Positions 1 through 5,416 of a DNA stretch of 7,644 bases are shown piece after piece. The DNA comes from Fimenecus sp964540535. GTDB lineage: Bacteria; Bacillota; Clostridia; Oscillospirales; Acutalibacteraceae. The stretch lies in contig CAZIMO010000017.1 in the NCBI GenBank assembly GCA_964540535.1, forward strand, positions 1 through 7,644. Direction: 5' to 3'. Within the stretch, counting starts at the first letter, position 1, and every line of letters begins with the position of its first letter. The translations under genes and the position numbers were made by a program. The notes under the pieces were generated by a model. That model was not told where the DNA came from. It made no database searches and was given only the letters and a program-made list of their open reading frames with translations.

Positions 1-74
1 TTTCTTGGTATGATAACGAGAACAGCTACACATCACAGATGGTTCGTACAATCAAATACTTTGCAGAACTTTAA
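1..74 (+). CDS. gap: Glyceraldehyde-3-phosphate dehydrogenase, C-terminal end (partial)
   Basis: This is the 3' end of a gene that enters from the left; complete codons begin at position 3 and the TAA is at 72-74. The 23 visible residues start SWYDNENSYTSQ and end KYFAEL. The WYDNE..Y motif followed by an amphipathic helix ending near the C-terminus is the hallmark end of GAPDH, the cytoplasmic glycolytic enzyme that oxidises glyceraldehyde 3-phosphate to 1,3-bisphosphoglycerate with NAD+ and phosphate. The active-site cysteine and NAD-binding domain lie outside the window. A strong terminator follows within about 20 bases, so the gene probably ends its transcript here. The identification rests on a short but very characteristic tail. 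Confidence 0.85.
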   Translation, partial: SWYDNENSYTSQMVRTIKYFAEL

Positions 75-94
75 TTCTTAAAGTCAAATAAATG

Positions 95-123
95 AGAGCA
101 GGCGTAAAAACCTGCTCTTTTTT
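95..123 (+). terminator. Intrinsic terminator after gap
   Basis: An 8-bp perfect stem (agagcagg at 95-102 with cctgctct at 111-118) has an 8-nt loop and is followed at once by a run of T to 123. It insulates the GAPDH gene from the transporter. Confidence 0.9.
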
Positions 124-136
124 ATTTGGGTTTCTA

Positions 137-165
137 TTGTATTTTTGGGAAATTAGTGTTATTAT
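137..165 (+). promoter_or_regulatory. Candidate sigma-A promoter for the GPH transporter
   Basis: A TTGTAT box (137-142) and a TATTAT box (160-165) are separated by 17 bp, lying between the gap terminator and the transporter ribosome site. The region is AT-rich, so chance matches are easy; a second TATTAT lies at 171-176. Confidence 0.35.
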
Positions 166-180
166 TATTTTATTATGGAA

Positions 181-188
181 AAAGGGGG
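181..188 (+). promoter_or_regulatory. Ribosome binding site that fixes the transporter start
   Basis: The purine run aaaggggg ends 9 nt before the ATG at 198. The frame is also open upstream to a TTG at 126, but that codon lies almost inside the preceding terminator and has no ribosome site, so 198 is the better start. Confidence 0.75.
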
Positions 189-197
189 TTAATCTCT

Positions 198-1724
198 ATG
201 GCCAAAGAGAAAAAGACCAAAGAGGTCAACAATCATCCTAATAAAATAGGAATTAAAGAGGCTACGGGTTATACTATTGCCGAAGCGGCAAATATGTTCA
301 ATCTTACTTACATTTCGGGTTATTTAAAGCTCTTTATGACGGACGTTTTGAAAATATCACCTGCAAATACAGGTTTTATGTTCATTATTACCCGTCTTTG
401 GGACTGTATCAACGACCCGATGTGGGGCAGTATGGTTGCTAAAAAAGCGCCTACAAAAGACGGTAAATTCAGACCGTATCTTAAATGGGTCGCTCTGCCT
501 TTAGGGCTTGCCACTATACTTTGCTTTGCTCCGTATAATTTACTTACGGAAAATCAGACAATTCTGCTTGCGCTTTGCTATGTTATGTATATCTTCTACG
601 GAATGATGTATACAGGTATGAATATTCCGTTCGGCTCATTGGCATCGGTTATTACCGATGACCCTAAGGGCAGAACCTTGCTTTCAACATTCCGTTCAAT
701 CGGTTCAGGCATCGGCGGTGCAGTTGTTTCGCTTATTGCGCCTATGGTTATTTATTCGGTGGTGCTTAATCCCGACGGAACAGAAAAAGTTGACCCTGCA
801 ACAAATACTGTTGTTAAGGCGGCAGACGGCGGAAAAATGTTCTGGTTCGCTCTCGCAATGGGTGTTTTGTCCATTATCTTCTATTTATGGGGATTTAAAA
901 GCACAAAAGAGCGTGTTCCGTCTGAAGCAGAGCCCAAAGTTGACCTTAAAAAGACATATATCGGTCTTATTAAGTCACGTCCGTTCGTTACAGTCGCTCT
1001 TGCAGGCGTGCTTATCAGCGGTCAGCTTCAGTTCAACTCATTTAATACATATCTTTACAAAAACTACTTCTCAAATACAAACTTGAGTATTCTCGGTACA
1101 ATCTGCAATTATCTGCCGATGGTAATTCTGATTTTGTTTACTCCCAAGCTTGTTGCGAAGTTCGGTAAAAAAGAGCTTTGCGGAAGTATGTCGGTTATTT
1201 CTGCAATCGCATCAGTGCTTATTGCAGTTCTTGCAAATAATGACAAATTCCTTTATTGGATTGACCCCCAATACGGCAGACTTCCTTGGTGGATGTTTAT
1301 GCTAAACTTGCTTATTGTCGGCTTCGGCTACACATTTGTAAGCCTTACCTGCTGGGCGGTTGTTATGGATGTTATTGATTACCAGGAATACAAAACAGGT
1401 ATCCGTAACGAAAGTGCAGTTTATGCAGTTTATACATTCTCAAGAAAATTCGGTCAGACACTTGCTGATGCAAGCGGACTTTTCCTGCTTCAGTGGGCAC
1501 AGTATGACAGCGAAACCGCAGGCAACGGCTGGATTGAGTCAAACGACACAAGCCGTAAGATTATGCTTATCTGCACAATTATCCCCGCATTTGTTTATAC
1601 AGGCGTATGGCTTCTTATGAAATTCGGTTATCCTCTCGACAGAGAAAGACTTAAACCGATTTACGCATTCATTCGTAATAAGCGTGAAGAAGAGGCACAG
1701 GCAGAGCAGCAAACAGCAGAATAA
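198..1724 (+). CDS. GPH-family sugar:cation symporter (MelB-like MFS transporter)
   Basis: The 508-residue protein is an integral membrane carrier with about 12 hydrophobic segments, the usual size for the glycoside-pentoside-hexuronide:cation symporter family. These proteins import glycosides or related sugars together with Na+ or H+. The N-terminal half carries the family motif RLWDCINDPMWG (about residues 66-77), matching the cation-site helix of MelB, followed by the loop GKFRPY (89-94). The C-terminal half has the signature DYQEYKTGIRNES (394-406) in the loop before helix 11. A polar loop rich in D, T and K lies between helices near residues 190-215, and the tail is charged (REEEAQAEQ). 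It stands alone between two terminators, just after gap. The substrate cannot be read from sequence, and no glycosidase neighbour is visible to suggest one. Confidence 0.93.
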   Translation: MAKEKKTKEVNNHPNKIGIKEATGYTIAEAANMFNLTYISGYLKLFMTDVLKISPANTGFMFIITRLWDCINDPMWGSMVAKKAPTKDGKFRPYLKWVALPLGLATILCFAPYNLLTENQTILLALCYVMYIFYGMMYTGMNIPFGSLASVITDDPKGRTLLSTFRSIGSGIGGAVVSLIAPMVIYSVVLNPDGTEKVDPATNTVVKAADGGKMFWFALAMGVLSIIFYLWGFKSTKERVPSEAEPKVDLKKTYIGLIKSRPFVTVALAGVLISGQLQFNSFNTYLYKNYFSNTNLSILGTICNYLPMVILILFTPKLVAKFGKKELCGSMSVISAIASVLIAVLANNDKFLYWIDPQYGRLPWWMFMLNLLIVGFGYTFVSLTCWAVVMDVIDYQEYKTGIRNESAVYAVYTFSRKFGQTLADASGLFLLQWAQYDSETAGNGWIESNDTSRKIMLICTIIPAFVYTGVWLLMKFGYPLDRERLKPIYAFIRNKREEEAQAEQQTAE

Positions 1725-1731
1725 AACTTAT

Positions 1732-1768
1732 GAGGTTGCTTCACCTTGTGTGGAACAACCTCTTTTTT
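1732..1768 (+). terminator. Intrinsic terminator after the transporter
   Basis: A 7-bp stem (gaggttg 1732-1738 with caacctc 1756-1762) is followed by six T. Inner bases (ttcac with gtggaa, one bulge) can extend the helix. It lies 8 nt after the stop codon. Confidence 0.85.
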
Positions 1769-1778
1769 AATAAAATGC

Positions 1779-1809
1779 TTGACATTCAAGTAACTTTATA
1801 CTTTAGAAT
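1779..1809 (+). promoter_or_regulatory. MerR-type promoter of the regulator gene, possible self-control site
   Basis: TTGACA (1779-1784) and TAGAAT (1804-1809) are separated by 19 bp. This long spacer is typical of promoters controlled by MerR-family proteins, which twist the DNA to bring the two boxes into register. The spacer holds an imperfect dyad centred at 1792 (aagt-a-actt core). It shares TT.AAGT.ACTTTA with the perfect palindrome at 3216-3236, so the same protein probably binds both. Autoregulation is inferred. Confidence 0.65.
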
Positions 1810-1815
1810 ATGTGC

Positions 1816-1821
1816 GAGGTG
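1816..1821 (+). promoter_or_regulatory. Ribosome binding site that fixes the MerR start
   Basis: gaggtg lies 6 nt before the ATG at 1828. An in-frame ATG at 1810 lies upstream of this site and next to the -10 box, so it is unlikely to be used. Confidence 0.75.
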
Positions 1822-1827
1822 ATAAGT

Positions 1828-3195
1828 ATGAAGATAAATGAGCTTGAAAAAATGCTCGGTTTAAGCAAAGCGAATATCCGTTATTATGAGAGCGAGGGAT
1901 TGATTACCCCAAAACGAACAGAAAACGGATACAGAGATTACAGCGACAGTGACGCAAGACTGTTAAAAAAGATAATTGTTTACAGAAAGCTCGGAATTCC
2001 GATTTCAGAAATCAAATCTGTTCTGAATGAAGAAAAATCCCTTAACCAAGTGGTGGCTTCGTCTATTGAAGACATGAGAAGCAATATCGGGGTTTTAGCC
2101 GTAGCCATTGAAGTGTGCGAAGAAATCAGAGATAAAAATATTGATAATGCTGATTTTGACACCGATTATTTTTGGAATGAAATAAATAACCGAGAATTAA
2201 AAGGCGAAGAGTTTATTGACTTCGGCAATATAGATATTACATCTTATAAAAACAAAAAGCATATCAAAATCGCTTTAATAATTTTAACAGTGCTGTTTTT
2301 CGGCGGAATAATTTATTCTTTTGTCTGTAATTTTTTGTTTGTTTCTAATAACAATGAAAATTATAAAGAATTACTGCCCGAAATTAAAACATCAGATATA
2401 ATTGATACGGTAAAAATTGATGAAAATAATAAGCTTATTTATGTTTGCTATTCCCGTGCTTCGTGCATAAATACATATGGCTTTGACGGCGATTTCAAAT
2501 GGGCGGTATCTGTTCCGTGCCTGGAGCATCGCGGAACAGCCTATTTTTATCTTGAAGATAATAAAATACTTATTGATAATGAGGGCGAAGTATTTATTTA
2601 CAATTCGCTGAACGGTGATTTCATTGAACGGGCTTATGCCGAGGATTTGGGATTAACCGAAAAGCGTGACCAATTTAATGAATTGCATCAAGCCGATATT
2701 GATTTAGCGTTGAACAGCGGTATCAGCTTTGATATATATAATGTATATTTATCGGACAAAACGGTAGTCAGCACTCCGTTCTATGTTGTATTTCAAAATG
2801 GTTTCTTCGGACTTTTAATATCATTTATCAGCGGACTTGCAATAGCAATTGTTGCGTTTATCGGCAAATTCCGCTTGATAAACAGAATTGAAGTTGACAA
2901 GTCAAAAATCGGCAAAACTGCGAAAATACACCGAGCTTTTAACATTACCGTCATTGCTCTGTATATTATTTTCGGTGTTTGCAATGCCGTGATATCAATA
3001 TTTCAACTGCCGAGTATATCGGTAGGCATTTTCCCTGCTACACTGTTATTGATAATTTCGCTCATATTAAATAATGCAACTAAAAATCGCCGTAATGCTT
3101 CTGAACATAAATATGTGGGCATTACAACGCACTTTTTGGTAATAGCTTTTGTGATATTGCTCATATCAGTAATAATTTTTGTATCAATTTTCTGA
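1828..3195 (+). CDS. Membrane-anchored MerR-family transcriptional regulator
   Basis: The product has 455 residues, about three times the usual MerR size. Residues 1-70 are a MerR winged helix-turn-helix, with KANIRYYESEGLITP (15-28) and the wing motif RTENGYRDYSD (30-40). A helical stretch to about 110 fits the usual dimerisation coiled coil. A membrane segment follows at about 146-171, then about 150 polar residues (172-323) predicted outside the cell. Four more membrane segments lie near 324-346, 371-391, 398-414 and 432-454. Basic loops at 347-370 and 415-431 suit the positive-inside rule and place the HTH in the cytoplasm. The outer part has short beta-like stretches and two cysteines (C213, C231) but matches no domain I can name. 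Only 17 bp separate its stop from the next promoter, which suggests a local regulator. The ligand is unknown. Confidence 0.85.
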   Translation: MKINELEKMLGLSKANIRYYESEGLITPKRTENGYRDYSDSDARLLKKIIVYRKLGIPISEIKSVLNEEKSLNQVVASSIEDMRSNIGVLAVAIEVCEEIRDKNIDNADFDTDYFWNEINNRELKGEEFIDFGNIDITSYKNKKHIKIALIILTVLFFGGIIYSFVCNFLFVSNNNENYKELLPEIKTSDIIDTVKIDENNKLIYVCYSRASCINTYGFDGDFKWAVSVPCLEHRGTAYFYLEDNKILIDNEGEVFIYNSLNGDFIERAYAEDLGLTEKRDQFNELHQADIDLALNSGISFDIYNVYLSDKTVVSTPFYVVFQNGFFGLLISFISGLAIAIVAFIGKFRLINRIEVDKSKIGKTAKIHRAFNITVIALYIIFGVCNAVISIFQLPSISVGIFPATLLLIISLILNNATKNRRNASEHKYVGITTHFLVIAFVILLISVIIFVSIF

Positions 3196-3212
3196 TTTTT
3201 TTCAAAAAAAAC

Positions 3213-3243
3213 TTGACCTTAAAGTTACTTTAAGGTGTATATT
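3213..3243 (+). promoter_or_regulatory. MerR-type promoter with perfect operator palindrome
   Basis: TTGACC (3213-3218) and TATATT (3238-3243) are separated by 19 bp. Across them lies a perfect inverted repeat: accttaaagt (3216-3225), one central T, actttaaggt (3227-3236). A symmetric site inside an over-long 19-bp spacer is the classic MerR-regulated promoter layout. It sits directly after the MerR gene and drives the secreted protein gene, so that regulator is the likely activator. The predicted transcription start is near 3250. Confidence 0.85.
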
Positions 3244-3285
3244 GCACTTGAGAGGAGGAAAAAACACTCTTTTTGAGTGCAATAT
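3239..3285 (+). repeat. Inverted repeat / hairpin around the transcription start
   Basis: Arms atattgcact (3239-3248) and agtgcaatat (3276-3285) are perfect 10-bp complements. Counting G-U pairs, the helix runs inward another 9 pairs (3249-3257 with 3267-3275), leaving a 9-nt A-rich loop. An aggagg at 3253-3258 lies in the stem. The left arm overlaps the -10 box, so transcripts starting near 3250 would carry only the inner part of the helix. The outer arms therefore make more sense as a DNA site. The function is not known. Confidence 0.6.
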
Positions 3286-3291
3286 TTTATT
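3266..3291 (+). repeat. 26-nt repeat, copy 1
   Basis: This stretch matches 5244-5269 in the same orientation at 24 of 26 positions, with differences only at t/c and g/a in the middle. It includes the agtgcaatat arm and the following tttatt. It lies in the leader of the secreted protein gene. Confidence 0.7.
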
Positions 3292-3295
3292 ATAC

Positions 3296-3301
3296 GAGGA
3301 G
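3296..3301 (+). promoter_or_regulatory. Ribosome binding site that fixes the secreted protein start
   Basis: gaggag lies 8 nt before the ATG at 3310, whose product begins with a clean signal peptide. An in-frame GTG at 3277 lies inside the repeat element and would put extra polar residues before the signal peptide. Confidence 0.75.
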
Positions 3302-3309
3302 ATATTTTT

Positions 3310-4386
3310 ATGAAAAAGACAATCAGTATTTTTTTATCAGTTATTATGATGATTTCGGCTTTAGGAGTGAATGCTTCGGCATTTACAGGCAGTAAAATTC
3401 AACCGACGGTTCAAACAGTTTCGATTAAATCAATTTTTAAATCCCTGCATTTTATTCATTTATATAAGCTTACAGAAATAAAACGGCCAACCTGTGCAGA
3501 GAAAGGCTACAATAAATATATGTGTATCATATGCGATAAGGCTTATTATACTTATACCGATACAACAGACCATAAAATCGTAACCGACCCCGCCGTGCCG
3601 TCTACCTGTTCGCAGACAGGCTTAACCGAGGGAAGCCACTGTTCAGTGTGCGGAAAAGTTATGGTTGAACAGGAAGAAACTATGATGTTAGATTGTAACC
3701 TTGAAGAAGAGCTTGTTCCTGCAACACCTAAAGCAAACGGATATTACAGAGATTACTGCACCGTTTGTGATTACGAACATAAGCAAATAATTTCGCGTCC
3801 TCAAACAGTAAGGCTGTATGACGGTAATGGATACACAAATGAATTTGAATATACAGGTAAGCCTATAAAGCCCAATATCACTGTTTTAGACTCAGCGGGC
3901 AATATGATATATTCAAGCAGTTATAAGGTAAGTATCACCAATAATGTCGTGGTGGGAACTGCAACAGTTACAATTGACTTTTCAAATTCAGCAGATGATC
4001 GTTACAACGGCGTTATGACAGCCGAATTCAAAATAGTCGAAAACTCAAAAGAAGAAAACAATATGGTTTTGCAGGCTCCGTCAATTATAACATTGCAAAC
4101 AGGCGGTACTAAAAATTCAATATGCTTATATTATACCTGCTCGCCAAATGCGACAGCGTATGAAATTCAGTATTCGACAAGCAGCAGTTTTGCGGGGGCA
4201 AAAACACTTCGTGTAAAAGCGTCAGACAACGGAAGCTTTTGTAGATCGAATATTACAGTAGATGTGAATAAATTCACGCCGAAAACCGAAAAGCAGTATT
4301 ATGTCCGTGTAAGAGCAATTGATGGGAATAACAATGCGACCGCTTGGAGTCAATCAAAATCCGTCAAAATCTATGTGCAAGGATAA
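3310..4386 (+). CDS. Secreted cysteine-repeat and FN3-like surface protein
   Basis: The product has 358 residues. It begins with a signal peptide (MKK, hydrophobic core, likely cleavage after NASA near residue 24). Residues about 50-160 hold three repeats of a C-x(9-10)-CxxC type: C62/C72/C75, C100/C111/C114 (HCSVCG), and a third with C150/C153 whose first cysteine is replaced (P140). Histidines precede the first two (H50, H88), so metal-ribbon or disulfide folding is possible. Residues about 165-245 resemble the YTGKPIKP...VGTATVTI repeat common in clostridial exported proteins. About 255-356 form a fibronectin type III-like domain (AYEIQYS, YYVRVRAI). No sortase motif, membrane tail or enzyme motif is seen, so it is probably released or loosely wall-bound. 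The gene lies under the MerR-type promoter and is transcribed alone. Its binding partner is unknown. Confidence 0.8.
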   Translation: MKKTISIFLSVIMMISALGVNASAFTGSKIQPTVQTVSIKSIFKSLHFIHLYKLTEIKRPTCAEKGYNKYMCIICDKAYYTYTDTTDHKIVTDPAVPSTCSQTGLTEGSHCSVCGKVMVEQEETMMLDCNLEEELVPATPKANGYYRDYCTVCDYEHKQIISRPQTVRLYDGNGYTNEFEYTGKPIKPNITVLDSAGNMIYSSSYKVSITNNVVVGTATVTIDFSNSADDRYNGVMTAEFKIVENSKEENNMVLQAPSIITLQTGGTKNSICLYYTCSPNATAYEIQYSTSSSFAGAKTLRVKASDNGSFCRSNITVDVNKFTPKTEKQYYVRVRAIDGNNNATAWSQSKSVKIYVQG

Positions 4387-4415
4387 ATAGAGTATGTGCA
4401 ATATAGCTTAAACAG

Positions 4416-4444
4416 CAAAAAGCAGGTCACCGACCTGCTTTTTG
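4416..4444. terminator. Bidirectional terminator between convergent genes
   Basis: A perfect 13-bp stem (4416-4428 with 4432-4444) has a 3-nt loop. A five-A run on the left side and a five-T run on the right give a usable U-tract on both strands. It lies 30 nt after the secreted protein stop and 33 nt after the peptidase stop on the other strand. Confidence 0.9.
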
Positions 4445-4477
4445 TGCGTAGTATTATAGTTTTTGCCGTTAGTTTTT

Positions 4478-5260
4478 TTATTCAGCGGACTCTACGGAGT
4501 GCAGCCATAATGTAAAGTATCCAAGCTTTGGAATTTTTCCCACCACTGTTCCTTCAATATTATCCTGCGTCACATATCCGGCATCTTGGCTGTTATTTGC
4601 ATCACCTTTTGTGATATAAACACATTCACCGTTCAACTCTTGAATGTCATCGACACGGTGTATTATGTGAATTCCGTTTTTGTTAAATTTGATAATATCT
4701 CCGATTTCAATTTCATACTTATCATATGTGTTTACTAACGCCATATCACCGATGTTTAGCACAGGCTCCATACTTCCTGTCGCTATTGAAATTGGATTTA
4801 TCGGGAAAATTCCTAAAGAAAACAGTAAGGTAAAAGCAACAAGTGTAATGATTGCAATGTTAAATATTGGGTTGCTCTTTTTCTTGTTTTTATTTGTGTT
4901 ATCCTCATTTTTAGTGTCACATTTAAATGCGATTAAAAAGATAATAGGAAGTATTATACCGAGAGCCAAGGAGGAAAAATTCGTTGTATGTACATAAAAA
5001 GGGAGTATCATTGCAGCTTTTGTGGTTACAGAATAAATGACTCCCGGTATAACACCGCCGTTTTCAACAAGATATGAAATCAAAAAAGAAGAAATAAGCA
5101 ATGATAAAATATTTATTATTGTTAATGATTGTGCATCAACAATAATATTCACAAGTATATGAATTGCGGCTATCACAACGGATATTGCAAAAATCAATAC
5201 TGTATGTGGTATGTTTCTTGTTTTAAGCAGAAAAAACAAAACGACTCTTTTCAAGTGCAA
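4478..5260 (-). CDS. SipW-type (ER-type) signal peptidase I with multi-pass N-terminus
   Basis: Signal peptidase I removes signal peptides from exported proteins at the outer membrane face. In the 260-residue frame the catalytic serine box is ATGSMEP (S163). The Lys of the usual bacterial enzyme is replaced by His in HIIHRV (H201), which is the SipW/ER-type Ser-His arrangement, and KGDANN (D220) is the third conserved box. The short end GYFTLWLHS is normal for clostridial members. Five membrane segments (about 21-41, 47-66, 68-90, 97-113, 133-153) precede the active site, more than the one or two of Bacillus SipW. The start is unresolved: there is no ATG before residue 84, and the outermost TTG (5260) lies at the predicted transcription start. 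A TTG at 5239 behind aaagag is possible. The gene may be shortened at its 5' end. It converges on the secreted protein gene. Confidence 0.85.
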   Translation of the reverse strand: MHLKRVVLFFLLKTRNIPHTVLIFAISVVIAAIHILVNIIVDAQSLTIINILSLLISSFLISYLVENGGVIPGVIYSVTTKAAMILPFYVHTTNFSSLALGIILPIIFLIAFKCDTKNEDNTNKNKKKSNPIFNIAIITLVAFTLLFSLGIFPINPISIATGSMEPVLNIGDMALVNTYDKYEIEIGDIIKFNKNGIHIIHRVDDIQELNGECVYITKGDANNSQDAGYVTQDNIEGTVVGKIPKLGYFTLWLHSVESAE

Positions 5261-5269
5261 TATTTTATT
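5244..5269 (+). repeat. 26-nt repeat, copy 2
   Basis: This matches 3266-3291 at 24 of 26 positions in the same orientation. Read on the minus strand, its atattgcacttga (5263-5251) is also identical to 3239-3251, and in both cases the element sits just downstream of a TTGAC-type promoter. It overlaps the 5' end of the peptidase frame. Confidence 0.7.
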
Positions 5270-5293
5270 TTAAGATTAACTATTAAAAGTCAA
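5262..5293 (-). promoter_or_regulatory. Candidate promoter of the signal peptidase, weakly MerR-like
   Basis: On the minus strand, TTGACT (5293-5288) is followed after 20 bp by TAAAAT (5267-5262). The spacer contains agtta and cttaa, resembling the operator at 3216-3236, with about four extra bases. The following atattgcacttga is identical in both. Homology of the two promoters is plausible; binding by the MerR protein is uncertain because the dyad is degraded. Confidence 0.45.
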
Positions 5294-5330
5294 TAGTAAA
5301 AAATGAAAAGGTTGTGAATACGCAATAATT

Positions 5331-5363
5331 AAGACCTATCCTGATTTAAATAGAATAGGTCTT
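5331..5363 (-). terminator. Likely terminator of the kinase operon
   Basis: A perfect 9-bp stem (aagacctat 5331-5339 with ataggtctt 5355-5363) lies 54 nt after the kinase stop codon. The loop is 15 nt and holds an atttaaat palindrome. The tail on the minus strand (aattatt) is a weak U-tract; the plus-strand tail is slightly better. Confidence 0.5.
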
Positions 5364-5416
5364 TTGACTTGTAATTTTATATTTTCAGATTTTTCTGCTT
5401 GTTTAGTATCGTATAC

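Noticed and set aside
126..197. Upstream TTG start for the transporter
   Set aside because: It lies next to the gap terminator and overlaps the candidate promoter; the ATG at 198 has a strong ribosome site.
658..1620. Plus-strand frames of 142 and 86 codons inside the transporter
   Set aside because: They overlap the conserved symporter in another frame and have no recognisable domain.
1980..2984. Minus-strand frames of 60 and 63 codons under the MerR gene
   Set aside because: They are antisense to a clear MerR protein, short, and have no ribosome site or domain.
3495..3775. CxxC pairs as heme-binding cytochrome c motifs
   Set aside because: The residue after each pair is D or G, not H, so these are not CxxCH heme sites; they fit a cysteine-ribbon repeat.
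4680..4997. 105-codon plus-strand frame with hydrophobic product
   Set aside because: It lies wholly antisense to the signal peptidase, whose conserved catalytic boxes prove the minus-strand frame. It has no ribosome site and its hydrophobicity mirrors the opposite strand.
5364..5383. Plus-strand TTGACT followed by a TATATT-like box
   Set aside because: No plus-strand gene follows and the spacing is too short; it is probably AT-rich background beside the terminator hairpin.
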